From Catellatospora sp. IY07-71 (GTDB lineage: Bacteria; Actinomycetota; Actinomycetes; Mycobacteriales; Micromonosporaceae), in assembly GCF_018326265.1 (NCBI RefSeq), contig NZ_AP023360.1, forward strand, positions 350,501 to 414,500: a DNA stretch of 64,000 bases. The letters are read 5' to 3'. The position numbers and the translations under genes are program-made. The notes beneath the pieces are model-generated. The model saw only the letters and a list, made by a program, of their open reading frames with translations, ran no database searches and was not told the origin of the DNA. Shown here piece by piece: positions 51,173-59,215 of the stretch. The number at the start of each line of letters is the position of its first letter. Positions within the stretch are counted from its first letter, which is position 1.

Positions 51173-51931
51173 TCAGGCGACGGGAACGGCGAAGCCGAAC
51201 GGCAGCTCGAGGCGGTGGCGGGCCAGCAGGTCGGGGTCGGCCAGCAGCTCGCGGGTCGGGCCGTCGGCCACGATGCGGCCCTCGTCCAGGATCACCGAGC
51301 GCGGGCAGAGCTGCAGCGCGTACGGCAGGTCGTGCGTCACCATCAGCAGCGTCACGTCCAGCCCGAGCACGATCTCGGCCAGCTCGCGCCGCGCCTGCGG
51401 GTCCAGGTTGGACGAAGGCTCGTCCATGACCAGCAGGTCGGGCCGCATGGCGAGCACGGTGGCGACGGCGACGCGGCGGCGCTGCCCCAGCGACAGGTGG
51501 TGCGGGGCGCGCTCCTTGACGTCGCTCATGCCGACGGCGGCCAGCGCCTCGTCGACCCGCTGGTGCAGCTCGGCGCCGCGCAGGCCCAGGTTCGCCGGGC
51601 CGAACGCCACGTCCTCGGCGACCGTGGGCAGGAACAGCTGGTCGTCGGGGTCCTGGAAGACCAGGCCGACCCGGCGGCGGATCTCGGCGAGCCCGGCCCG
51701 GTCGCGCGGGTCGACGGTGCGGTCGCCGACCGACACGGTGCCGCCGGAGCCGGTCAGCCCGGCGGCGGGCAGGATGCCGTTGAGGTGCAGCACCAGCGTG
51801 GTCTTGCCGGCGCCGTTCGGGCCGAGCAGGGCGACCCGCTCCCCGGGCTCGATGCGCAGGCTGACCCCGTGCAGCGCCTGGTGCCCGTCGGGATAGGTGT
51901 AGCGGACGTCGTCGAGCAGCAGCGCGGTCAT
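51173..51931 (-). CDS. nikO: ECF transporter ATPase, nickel/cobalt type
   Basis: A 252-aa ABC ATPase: Walker A GPNGAGKTT, Q-loop FQDPDDQLF (the DPDDQ extension is typical of CbiO/NikO), signature LSLGQRRRVA, Walker B LLVMDEPS and switch His in MVTHD. It powers uptake by the membrane proteins encoded upstream on the same strand. ATG 51931 overlaps the nikQ stop (ATGA). Only one ATPase gene is present, as in Ni/Co systems where it forms a homodimer. Nickel rather than cobalt is favoured by the Nur-type box at the head of the operon. Confidence 0.93.
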   Translation of the reverse strand: MTALLLDDVRYTYPDGHQALHGVSLRIEPGERVALLGPNGAGKTTLVLHLNGILPAAGLTGSGGTVSVGDRTVDPRDRAGLAEIRRRVGLVFQDPDDQLFLPTVAEDVAFGPANLGLRGAELHQRVDEALAAVGMSDVKERAPHHLSLGQRRRVAVATVLAMRPDLLVMDEPSSNLDPQARRELAEIVLGLDVTLLMVTHDLPYALQLCPRSVILDEGRIVADGPTRELLADPDLLARHRLELPFGFAVPVA

Positions 51932-52698
51932 ACCGCCCACCTTTCCACCAGCAGCACGGCGAGGGCGAGCGCGGGCACCATGGCTCCGGCGGCCCACTGC
52001 CGCGCGGTGGCCGTGCTGCCCTCGTGCAGCGCGGCGGGCAGCCGTCCGGTGTAGCCGCGCGAGCGCATGGCCAGGAACACCCGCTCGCCGCGTTCGAAGG
52101 CGCGCAGGAACAACGTGCCGAGCCCGGCGGCGAAGCCCTTCAGCTGCCACAGGAAGCGCGGGTCGTCCAGGCGGGACAGCCGCGCGATGCGCATCCGCCG
52201 CGCCTCGTCGGCGAGCACGTCCAGGTAGCGCAGCATGAAAAGGGCGATCTGCGTGATCGCCTGCGGGGTGCGCAGCCGGTCCAGCCCGATCAGCACGTCC
52301 CGCGCGGGCGTGCTCGCCGCGAGCAGCAGCGCGATCAGCACGCCGAGAGTGCCCTTGACCAGGATGTTCCACCCGGCCCAGAGCCCCTCGACGGCGACGC
52401 TCGCGCCGAGCACCGTGGTGGTCGGCCCGGCCGCGAAGAACGGCAGCAGCACGGCCGTCGCCACGAACGGCAGCTCGATCAGGCTGCGCCGGGCGAGCCA
52501 GCCGGCGGGGACCCGGGCCAGCACCGCGAGCACGGCCACGATCAGGGCGTACGCCCCGAAGGCGGGCAGCAGCTCGCGTGGCGTCGCCACCACCGTGATC
52601 GTGAACAGCACCGCTGCGACGATCTTCACCTCGGGTGCGAGGTGGTGCACGGGCGAGTGCCCGTGCACGTACATCGGGTGGGTGTGGCCCGCGCCCAT
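51928..52698 (-). CDS. nikQ: ECF transporter T component, nickel/cobalt type
   Basis: A 256-aa membrane protein of the CbiQ/EcfT family with about five helices. The coupling motifs that touch the ATPases are visible in the C-terminal half (DEARRMRIARLSR and FLAMRSRGYTG, the Ala-Arg-Gly type). It opens with a His-rich MGAGHTHPMYVHGHSPVHH segment which may take part in metal handling. It links the NikMN substrate protein to the NikO ATPase. It begins 4 nt after nikMN. Confidence 0.92.
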   Translation of the reverse strand: MGAGHTHPMYVHGHSPVHHLAPEVKIVAAVLFTITVVATPRELLPAFGAYALIVAVLAVLARVPAGWLARRSLIELPFVATAVLLPFFAAGPTTTVLGASVAVEGLWAGWNILVKGTLGVLIALLLAASTPARDVLIGLDRLRTPQAITQIALFMLRYLDVLADEARRMRIARLSRLDDPRFLWQLKGFAAGLGTLFLRAFERGERVFLAMRSRGYTGRLPAALHEGSTATARQWAAGAMVPALALAVLLVERWAV

Positions 52699-52702
52699 GC
52701 CG

Positions 52703-53764
52703 CTACTTCTCCGCGCCGACGGTGTCCGGCGCCTGCTGCACGGCGGCCGCGGCGCTCCGGCGGCGGCGCACGCCCCAGAAGATCGCCAGGCCGATCGCGA
52801 AGGTCAGCGCGACGCCGATCAGCCCGGCCAGGCCGGTCGCGTCGTCCACCCCGGTGATGCCGTAGTCGGCCAGGAACGAGCCGCCCAGCTCGTGGTCGGC
52901 CGCCTGCTGGGCGATGCAGCTGCCACCCGTGATCACCCCGTCGGCGTCGACCGTGCAGCCGGTCAGTGTGGTCGCGTCGAGCCCGTCCGGGTCGCCGGAG
53001 GCCAGGTAGCTGACGCCGCCCGCGAGCACGGCGGCGACCGCCAGCCCCGCCAGCACGAACGTGCGGGTCGGCAGGCCGGACTCGGCGGGGCGGGCCAGCC
53101 GGTCGCCGTGCAGCGCGTACACCAGGTCGGGCCGCACCTTCGCCACCGTGGTGACGGTGACCGCCGCGATCAGGCCCTCGCCGATGCCGATCAGCGCGTG
53201 CACCCCGGCCATGGTCGCCGAGATCTCGCCGTACCCGATGGTCAGCGGGACGTCGCCGCCGAGGACGAACTGGAGCACGAAGCCCTGCGACGCGAGCACC
53301 ACGGACAGCACCGAGGCGAAGAAGACGGCCAGCCCGACCCCGGCCGCGGTGCGCGGCAGCAGCTTCATCAGGCCGACCAGCACCAGGTAGCCGACGGCCG
53401 TGCCGAGCAGCGCCATGTTCGAGATGTTCAGCCCGAGCGCGCTCAGCCCACCGTCGGCGAAGATCAGCGCCTGCACGATCAGCACCACGGACACGCACAG
53501 CGCGCCGACCCACGGCCCGACCAGCGCCGCGGCCAGCGCCCCGCCGAGCAGGTGGCCGCTGACGCCCGGCAGCACCGGGAAGTTGAGCATCTGCACGGCG
53601 AAGATGAACGCCGCCACCAGGCCCGCCATCGGGGCGAGCCGCTCGTTCAGGTCCTGGCGCGCCTTGCTCAGGCAGAACGCCAGGAGGACGACGGCAACCA
53701 CGCCATAGGCCAGCGACACCGGCCCGCCGATGATGCCGTTCGAGATGTGCATAGCGATGTCCAC
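52703..53764 (-). CDS. nikMN: NikM-NikN fusion, substrate component of a nickel ECF transporter
   Basis: A 353-aa fusion protein. Residues 1-210 are CbiM/NikM: MHISNGIIGG near the start (the His in position 2 of the mature metal site, as in MHIxxG), about six helices and the GVHALIGIGEGLI motif. The C-terminal 130 residues are NikN-like, with two helices and an external loop. GTG 53764 lies 6 nt after a TAGGCT box, so it may be leaderless; ATG 53752 would give the classical N-terminal MHI and is an alternative. The operon starts at a perfect Nur-type box. Confidence 0.9.
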   Translation of the reverse strand: MDIAMHISNGIIGGPVSLAYGVVAVVLLAFCLSKARQDLNERLAPMAGLVAAFIFAVQMLNFPVLPGVSGHLLGGALAAALVGPWVGALCVSVVLIVQALIFADGGLSALGLNISNMALLGTAVGYLVLVGLMKLLPRTAAGVGLAVFFASVLSVVLASQGFVLQFVLGGDVPLTIGYGEISATMAGVHALIGIGEGLIAAVTVTTVAKVRPDLVYALHGDRLARPAESGLPTRTFVLAGLAVAAVLAGGVSYLASGDPDGLDATTLTGCTVDADGVITGGSCIAQQAADHELGGSFLADYGITGVDDATGLAGLIGVALTFAIGLAIFWGVRRRRSAAAAVQQAPDTVGAEK

Positions 53765-53770
53765 CCCGCC

Positions 53771-53799
53771 AGCCTAGGGTTATTGCAAACTACTTGCAA
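53771..53799 (-). promoter_or_regulatory. Promoter of the nickel transport operon
   Basis: On the minus strand, TTGCAA (-35, 53799-53794) and TAGGCT (-10, 53776-53771) are 17 bp apart. The -35 lies in the Nur-type box, so repressor binding would exclude polymerase. The -10 ends 6 nt before GTG 53764. Confidence 0.65.
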
Positions 53800-53802
53800 T
53801 AA
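53780..53802. promoter_or_regulatory. Nur-type operator (nickel repressor box)
   Basis: TTATTGCAA-actac-TTGCAATAA is a perfect 9-bp inverted repeat with a 5-bp centre. The core TTGCAA-N5-TTGCAA matches the box reported for the Streptomyces nickel regulator Nur (Fur family). It precedes nikMN. Confidence 0.82.
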
Positions 53803-53820
53803 GGTTCGCCGCTCGTAGAT

Positions 53821-53890
53821 CGACGGGCTTGCCAGGCACCTGGGCGTATGCGGGCGCAAGATACGCCCGCCTGCCAGGCAAGTCGGGTGA
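53821..53890. repeat. Intergenic hairpin, family C copy 2
   Basis: Outer arms GCTTGCCAGGCA and TGCCAGGCAAGTC, inner arms GGGCGTAT and ATACGCCC around an 11-nt loop. It shares sequence with the element at 47141. It lies between the divergent nikMN and bcp genes, so it is not simply a terminator. Confidence 0.82.
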
Positions 53891-53941
53891 CCTTGGGCGG
53901 GGCGGGCGGGGACGGCGGCGCGCGTGGATAGGGTGTCCGGT

Positions 53942-54418
53942 GTGACGGAGAACGTACGACTCTCGCCGGGCGACGCCGCCCCGGACTTCAGCCTGCCCAC
54001 CGCCGACGGCGGCACGCTCAGCCTGGCCGACCTGCGCGGGAAGAAGGTCGTCCTGTACGCGTACCCGGCCGCGATGACGCCCGGCTGCACCACGCAGGCC
54101 TGCGACTTCCGCGACTCGCTCGCCTCGCTCACCGCCAAGGGGTACGCCGTCGTCGGCATCTCCCCCGACGCGCCGGCGAAGCTCGCCAAGTTCGTCGAGC
54201 GCGACGCGATCACCTTCCCGCTCGTCAGCGACCAGGACAAGGCCGTGCTGACGGCGTACGGCGCGTTCGGCGAGAAGAAGAACTACGGCAAGGTCGTGCA
54301 GGGCGTGATCCGGTCCACCTTCGTCATCGACGAGAAGGGCCACATCGCGCACGCCTTCTACAACGTCAAGGCCACCGGCCACGTCGCCAAGCTCCGCCGC
54401 GACCTGAAGCTCGACTGA
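53942..54418 (+). CDS. bcp: Thiol peroxidase, BCP/PrxQ type
   Basis: A 158-aa peroxiredoxin of the PrxQ group that reduces hydrogen peroxide and alkyl hydroperoxides with thioredoxin. The active site YPAAMTPGCTTQACDFRD has peroxidatic Cys49 and, five residues on, resolving Cys54, as in E. coli Bcp. Domain length is standard. GTG 53942 is chosen over GTG 53924 because a TAGGGT box ends 7 nt before it. Single gene. Confidence 0.95.
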   Translation: MTENVRLSPGDAAPDFSLPTADGGTLSLADLRGKKVVLYAYPAAMTPGCTTQACDFRDSLASLTAKGYAVVGISPDAPAKLAKFVERDAITFPLVSDQDKAVLTAYGAFGEKKNYGKVVQGVIRSTFVIDEKGHIAHAFYNVKATGHVAKLRRDLKLD

Positions 54419-54489
54419 CCCGGGAAGACGGCCCCCGGAACGCACTGCCGCCGCTGATGAGCAAGAATATGGCAGCATCTGATGGTCCT

Positions 54490-54562
54490 GGGGCCGTAGC
54501 CCAACGGCAGAGGCACGCGGTTTAGGTCCGCGCCAGTGCGGGTTCGAATCCCGCCGGCCCTA
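54490..54562 (+). tRNA. Short tRNA with UAG anticodon (tRNA-Leu-like, unusual)
   Basis: A 73-nt cloverleaf: acceptor GGGGCCG/CGGCCCT with a G1-U72 pair, a 3-bp D stem (GCC/GGC), anticodon stem CGCGG/CCGCG with loop TTTAGGT (anticodon TAG), T arm GCGGG-TTCGAAT-CCCGC, discriminator A. The anticodon reads Leu CUA/CUN codons, but the variable loop is only 5 nt, whereas normal bacterial tRNA-Leu has a long variable arm. It may be a non-canonical isoacceptor or a tRNA-like RNA. Confidence 0.85.
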
Positions 54563-54590
54563 CTCACCACCCGGTGCGGCGAGAAGGCAA

Positions 54591-54651
54591 GATCGGCGTT
54601 TCGTGTCGAAACCCAGCGCCAGACCGCAGATCTTGACACGAGACTGCGATC
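54591..54651. repeat. Intergenic hairpin, family A copy 3
   Basis: GATCGGCGTTTCGTGTC pairs with GACACGAGACTGCGATC at most positions. The flank CCGCAGATCTTGACACGAGAC matches the copies at 4256 and 40044. It sits between the short tRNA and the convergent MmcQ/YjbR gene. Confidence 0.82.
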
Positions 54652-54670
54652 ATCCCCAAGAGCCAGCGCA

Positions 54671-55009
54671 TCAGCCCAGGTGGGCGGCGGCGACGCGTTT
54701 GGGGACGCACATGCGCCAGGCGTCGGTGACCAGCTCGCGCATCTCGTCCTCGTCGAGGGCGGCCGCCCACGCCTCCACCCAGTTGAAGCGCAGGTCCGAT
54801 ACCCGGGGCAGGAAGAACTTGCCCGGCTCGGCGGCGATCAGGCCGTCACGCGCCTCCTTGGGGTAGCCGAAGCCCATCGTCGTCTCGTCGGCGGAGAACG
54901 CCACGAACACGATCTGCCCGACCCGGAACTTGATCCGGTCACGGACCAGCGCCTCGTACGCCCGGGGCAGTCCCAGCGCCACCTGCCGCACCTGCTCGAC
55001 CGTGACCAT
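54671..55009 (-). CDS. MmcQ/YjbR-family protein
   Basis: A 112-aa protein of the MmcQ/YjbR (DUF419) family, the usual length, with a CyaY-like fold: LGLPRAYEALVRDRIKFRVG, then VFVAFSADE and FNWVEAWAAALDEDEMRELVTDAWRM at the C-terminus. Members are thought to bind DNA or small ligands, but no activity is established. ATG 55009 has GGAGG at 5 nt; an in-frame extension to 55042 has no site. Confidence 0.88.
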   Translation of the reverse strand: MVTVEQVRQVALGLPRAYEALVRDRIKFRVGQIVFVAFSADETTMGFGYPKEARDGLIAAEPGKFFLPRVSDLRFNWVEAWAAALDEDEMRELVTDAWRMCVPKRVAAAHLG

Positions 55010-55189
55010 CGCGCCTCCCCCGCCCGTGGCCGGAACCCCCATAGCCTGGGCCCGGCGCCGCTGTCTCCAGTCTGCCCCTCACCGGTGACATTCCGTTCGG
55101 CGTCGTCCGCAACACCGACACTCTATTGACATATTTACCGGTGTTTCGAAAGGCTCGTTGCGCGAGTCCTTCGACACCCAGGAGGGGCA

Positions 55190-58100
55190 GTGAGGAAACT
55201 ACGAGTCGTGGCGGTGTGCCTCGGCATGATCGGCGCCATCGCGCTGGTCGTGCCGGCCAGCGCGAAACCCGCGGGGGACGGTGACCGGGCCAGGAACCCG
55301 CTCGACGTCTACGTGGGCGTGATCGAGCAGGACCAGGTGGAGGAGTTCCGGGGCATCGGCCTCGACCACGAGGACGTGCGGACCGCTCCGGTCGGCGCGG
55401 GCAAGGTGAAGGTCGAGGCGGTGCTCTCCGAAGTGGAGGCGTCCCGCCTGGCCGGCCGCGGCGTGAAGCTGTCGGTGAAGCTGATCCGCGGCCAGAAGGC
55501 CTCGGACGCGCTGCGTAAGCAGGCACTGGCCGGCAACACCGTGTACCGGTCGTACAGCGAGGCGGGCGGCCTGCGGGAGGAGCTGGAGAAGATCGCGGCG
55601 GACAACCCGTCGATCACCAAGCTGCTCACCATCGGGCACACCACGCAGGGCAAGCCGATCAAGGGCATCAAGCTGACCCGTGGGGCACGCCTGCTGCCCG
55701 ACGGCCTGCGCCCGGCGGTGGTCTACGTCGGCGCCCAGCACGCCCGTGAGTGGATCACCCCGGAGATGGTGCGCCGCCTGCTGCACCACGTCATCGACGG
55801 GTACGGCAGCAACCCTGAGCTGACGAACCTGGTCAACACCCGGGAGATGTACTTCTTCCCGGTGATCAACCCGGACGGCTACGACTTCACCTTCACCGAG
55901 GGCAACCGCCTGTGGCGCAAGACCCTGCGCGACAACAACGGCGACGGCGTCATCACGCCCGGCGACGGTGTGGACCCGAACCGCAACTACGCCTACAAGT
56001 GGGGGTACGACAACGAGGGCTCCTCGATCGACCCGGCCAGTGAGACGTACCGCGGCCCGGGGCCGAACTCGGAGCCGGAGAGCAAGGCGCTGGACGGGTT
56101 CTTCAAGCGGCTGCGCCCGGAGTTCTTCGTCAACTACCACTCCGCCGCCGAGCTGCTGCTCTACGGCGTGGGCTGGCAGGTCAGCACGCCGACGCCGGAC
56201 GACGTCATCGCGATCACGCTGGCCGGCGACGACGCGAACCCGGCGGTGCCCGGCTACGACCCCGACATCTCGGCGGAGCTGTACACCACCAACGGCGACA
56301 CCGACTCGCACATGACGGAGAAGTACGGCTCGCTCGGCTTCACCCCCGAGATGACCACCTGTGAGACGGTGTCGAACTCGATCCCCGACGACGAGTGGGT
56401 CGCCGAGGACTGCGCCAGCGGGTTCAACTTCCCGGACGACGAGGAGCTGATCCAGGCCGAGTTCGCCAAGAACATCCCGTTCGCGCTGTCGCTGGCGAAG
56501 TCGGCCGCGCAGCCGGACAACCCGGTCTCGGTCGTCGGCCGCACCTCGCCGGACTTCGTGGTGGACGCCTTCGACGTGTCGTACGGCCGCACCCAGCCGG
56601 TCGCCGCGATCATCCGGCGCGCCCTGAAGAACGTGCAGGTGCACTGGAAGGTCAACGGCGGCAGCGTCAAGTCGGCCTCCGTGAAGGAGTGGCAGGGCGG
56701 CGAGCGCTACGGCGACGAGAACGACGACTACTACGCCGAGTTCCGCGGCAAGGTGACCAACACCAAGCCGGGTGACCAGGTCGAGGTGTGGTTCAGCGGG
56801 TTCTCGGTGACCCCGGGACGGGCGGGGGCGGTCAGCAGTGACCACTTCACCTACCGGGTGCACGACGACATCGGCGGCAAGGTGCTCATCCTGGCCGCGG
56901 AGGACGTCACCGGCGTGAGCCCGGTGCAGGGCGTGACCTCGGCGAAGTACGCCGCGGACTACGCCTCCTCGCTGACCGCCGCCGGGTTCACCAGCGACGT
57001 GTACGACTTCGACACGCAGGGCCGCAAGGCGCCGCACCACCTGGGTGTGCTGTCGCACTACAAGGCGATCGTCTGGGAGACCGGCGACGACATCATCCTG
57101 CGCGCGACCGGCCAGCCCGGCGGCACCACCGCCAAGGCGGCGCTGGACATCGAGCTGTCCGTGCGCGACTACCTGAACGAGGGCGGCAAGCTGCTGCTCA
57201 CGGGCCAGAACGCGCTGTTCGCGCAGTCGGCGGACGGGTCGTACTTCTACCACCCGGACGCCCCGGCGCAGCCGGAGTGCACGGTGCGCGAGTACCCCTG
57301 CCTGCCGGTGCTGAACGACTTCCTGCAGTACTACCTCGGCGCGTACAACTACGTCAGCGGGGGCGGCACGGACGGAACGGGCGAGCACTACCCGGTCGAC
57401 GGCACCACGGGCGCGTTCGACGGGTTCGCGGGCACGCTGAACGGGGCCGGTTCGGCCGCGAACCAGACGCACACCGCGTCGTTCCTGACCACGTCCAGCT
57501 TCCTGCCGCCGGCGCAGTTCCCGCAGTTCGCGAGTTCCGCGCCGAGTGACTGGCTGCGGCCGGGCGCGGCGCCGTTCGACCCCCGCACCGGCGACTGGTA
57601 CCTCTACAGCGACCGGTCGGACCAGTCGTTCAAGCGGCTGTCCCGGACCGTCGACCTGACCTCGGCCACCTCCGGTGAGCTGCGGTTCTGGTCGTCGTTC
57701 GACACCGAGCCGAACTGGGACTTCTTCGTGGTCGAGGCCCGCCCGGCGGGCACGGACACGTGGACGACGCTGGCCGACAGCACCGGGCACACCACGCAGG
57801 AGACCGGTGACAGCTGCGCGTCGGGCTGGGTGGACGGCATCCACCCGTTCCTGGCGCACTACCAGGGCGCGGACTGCTCGCCGGCGGGCACGACCGGTGC
57901 GTGGCATGCGCTGACCGGCCCCTCGGGGGGCTGGACGGAGCTGGCGTACGACCTGACCCCGTACGCGGGGCAGCAGGTCGAGCTGTCGATCTCGTACATC
58001 TCCGACTGGGGCACCCAGGGTCTGGGTGTGTTCCTCGACGACGTCTCGGTCAGCGCGAACGGCGCGGTCGTGACGCAGACCTCGTTCGAGGACGGCCTGG

Positions 58101-58297
58101 GCGGCTGGACGGTCGGCACGGCCGCGGGCTCGCCGAGCCTCACCAACAACTGGGTACGCAGCCAGCAGGCGTTCGAGGAGGGGTCGATCGTGACCACGCG
58201 GGACACGGTCTTCACCGGCTTCGGCGCCGAGGGCCTCACCCCGGCGCAGCGCGACGACCTGGTCAAGCGCTCGCTCGCCCACCTGCTCGGGTACTGA
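55190..58297 (+). CDS. Secreted M14 zinc carboxypeptidase, large multidomain
   Basis: A 1,035-aa exported metallopeptidase. Signal peptide ending near PASAK; a propeptide-like region (to about 115) precedes the M14 domain (about 120-430). Zinc ligands are in GAQHAREW (His, Glu) and NYHSAAE (His); DPNRNY (Arg) and TPEMTTCE give the substrate and catalytic Glu motifs. Residues about 440-540 look immunoglobulin-like, followed by a glutamine-amidotransferase-like region (KVLILAAEDV; GGKLLLTGQNALF) and a C-terminal jelly-roll/MAM-like domain. It should trim C-terminal residues of extracellular proteins. GTG 55190 has AGGAGGGG at 3-6 nt. Followed by a hairpin of the family split by the IS. Confidence 0.94.
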   Translation: MRKLRVVAVCLGMIGAIALVVPASAKPAGDGDRARNPLDVYVGVIEQDQVEEFRGIGLDHEDVRTAPVGAGKVKVEAVLSEVEASRLAGRGVKLSVKLIRGQKASDALRKQALAGNTVYRSYSEAGGLREELEKIAADNPSITKLLTIGHTTQGKPIKGIKLTRGARLLPDGLRPAVVYVGAQHAREWITPEMVRRLLHHVIDGYGSNPELTNLVNTREMYFFPVINPDGYDFTFTEGNRLWRKTLRDNNGDGVITPGDGVDPNRNYAYKWGYDNEGSSIDPASETYRGPGPNSEPESKALDGFFKRLRPEFFVNYHSAAELLLYGVGWQVSTPTPDDVIAITLAGDDANPAVPGYDPDISAELYTTNGDTDSHMTEKYGSLGFTPEMTTCETVSNSIPDDEWVAEDCASGFNFPDDEELIQAEFAKNIPFALSLAKSAAQPDNPVSVVGRTSPDFVVDAFDVSYGRTQPVAAIIRRALKNVQVHWKVNGGSVKSASVKEWQGGERYGDENDDYYAEFRGKVTNTKPGDQVEVWFSGFSVTPGRAGAVSSDHFTYRVHDDIGGKVLILAAEDVTGVSPVQGVTSAKYAADYASSLTAAGFTSDVYDFDTQGRKAPHHLGVLSHYKAIVWETGDDIILRATGQPGGTTAKAALDIELSVRDYLNEGGKLLLTGQNALFAQSADGSYFYHPDAPAQPECTVREYPCLPVLNDFLQYYLGAYNYVSGGGTDGTGEHYPVDGTTGAFDGFAGTLNGAGSAANQTHTASFLTTSSFLPPAQFPQFASSAPSDWLRPGAAPFDPRTGDWYLYSDRSDQSFKRLSRTVDLTSATSGELRFWSSFDTEPNWDFFVVEARPAGTDTWTTLADSTGHTTQETGDSCASGWVDGIHPFLAHYQGADCSPAGTTGAWHALTGPSGGWTELAYDLTPYAGQQVELSISYISDWGTQGLGVFLDDVSVSANGAVVTQTSFEDGLGGWTVGTAAGSPSLTNNWVRSQQAFEEGSIVTTRDTVFTGFGAEGLTPAQRDDLVKRSLAHLLGY

Positions 58298-58307
58298 CCT
58301 GAGGGTT

Positions 58308-58355
58308 AGGAAGGGCACCTTCTTATACGGAAAACGATAAGAAGGTGCCCTTCCT
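58308..58355. terminator. Hairpin, intact sister of the one split by the IS
   Basis: AGGAAGGGCACCTTCTTAT pairs perfectly (19 bp) with 58337-58355 across ACGGAAAACG. It lies between the M14 stop and the convergent MOSC gene and probably terminates both. Its arms are the same as the pair around the IS at 43.7 kb. Confidence 0.9.
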
Positions 58356-58377
58356 TTCGTGTCTAGGTGGCTGGACC

Positions 58378-59193
58378 TCAGCTGAGCTCGACCGGGTCGC
58401 CGACCCGGATGGTGCCCACCGTCTCCGGCACCAGGTTGACCCCGAACAGCAGTTTCTGGTTCACGTTGCGGTGGCGGGCCAGGGTGCGCAGCGGCTCGTG
58501 GCCGCGCTCGCCGGTCTCCTGGTCGGTGGTGGTGACGATGCACCGGCCGCACGCGCTCGGCGCCCGGAACACCACCTCGCCGACGCGCAGCCGCCGCCCG
58601 ATCCAGCCGTCCTCGGCGAACGCCTCGGCGCCCTCGACCACCAGGTTGGGCCGGAAGCGGGCCATCGGCAGCGGGCCCTCCAGCGAGCCGCCCTCGAAGA
58701 TCCAGTCGTTGAGCCGGTCCAGCGACGCGGTGTTGGCCACCAGCAGGGGGTATCCGTCGGCGTACGAGACACGGTCGGTCGGCTTGTTCAGCTCCGGCTC
58801 GGGCACGGGGCGGCGGGTGGCCGGGTCGTCCATCCACACCAGCCGCACGTCGCGGTCCAGCTCCTTGCTCAGCAGCGCGTCGGCGGCGGGCCCGGCCGCG
58901 GTGGCGGGCAGCGGCTGCCCCCACAGCGTGGACAGCACCGCCGGGTCCGGCTCGGGCTGGGCCACGAACAGCGGCGCGGTCTCCGGGAAGGACAGCTCCA
59001 GGCCCCCGTCCACGGTACGCACCCGCAGGAGCGCCAGCCGGGCCACCTCGCGCTGGGTGACCTCCTTGCCGTCCGGGTCGATCACCATCCAGCGCCGGTC
59101 CCCGGCCAGGCCCCACGGTTCGACGGCGGCCTGCTGGTGCTCCACCCTGCGGCAGCCCTTGACCGGGTACGTGTACAGCGCGCCCACTCGCAT
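58378..59193 (-). CDS. MOSC-domain protein
   Basis: A 271-aa protein with the MOSC N-terminal beta-barrel (YTYPVKGCRRVE; RRWMVIDPDG) and the MOSC domain with conserved Cys in PSACGRCIVTTTDQETG, as in mARC-like and YcbX proteins. It should bind a molybdenum cofactor or transfer sulfur via that Cys; it could reduce N-hydroxylated compounds with a ferredoxin partner, though no ferredoxin domain is present at the C-terminus, unlike YcbX. ATG 59193. It starts 22 nt after the stop of the methyltransferase gene, so the two may be cotranscribed. Confidence 0.93.
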   Translation of the reverse strand: MRVGALYTYPVKGCRRVEHQQAAVEPWGLAGDRRWMVIDPDGKEVTQREVARLALLRVRTVDGGLELSFPETAPLFVAQPEPDPAVLSTLWGQPLPATAAGPAADALLSKELDRDVRLVWMDDPATRRPVPEPELNKPTDRVSYADGYPLLVANTASLDRLNDWIFEGGSLEGPLPMARFRPNLVVEGAEAFAEDGWIGRRLRVGEVVFRAPSACGRCIVTTTDQETGERGHEPLRTLARHRNVNQKLLFGVNLVPETVGTIRVGDPVELS

Positions 59194-59215
59194 GGAGTGA
59201 CGCTACCAGCGCCGG

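Noticed and set aside
53821-53890. Cobalamin riboswitch before the metal transporter
   Set aside because: The structure is a simple hairpin shared with another locus and lies on the far side of the promoter; the transporter has a Nur-type box instead.
55199-59116. 1,305-codon minus frame opposite the M14 carboxypeptidase
   Set aside because: Low-complexity translation, crosses a terminator and the MOSC gene; the plus frame has all M14 motifs.
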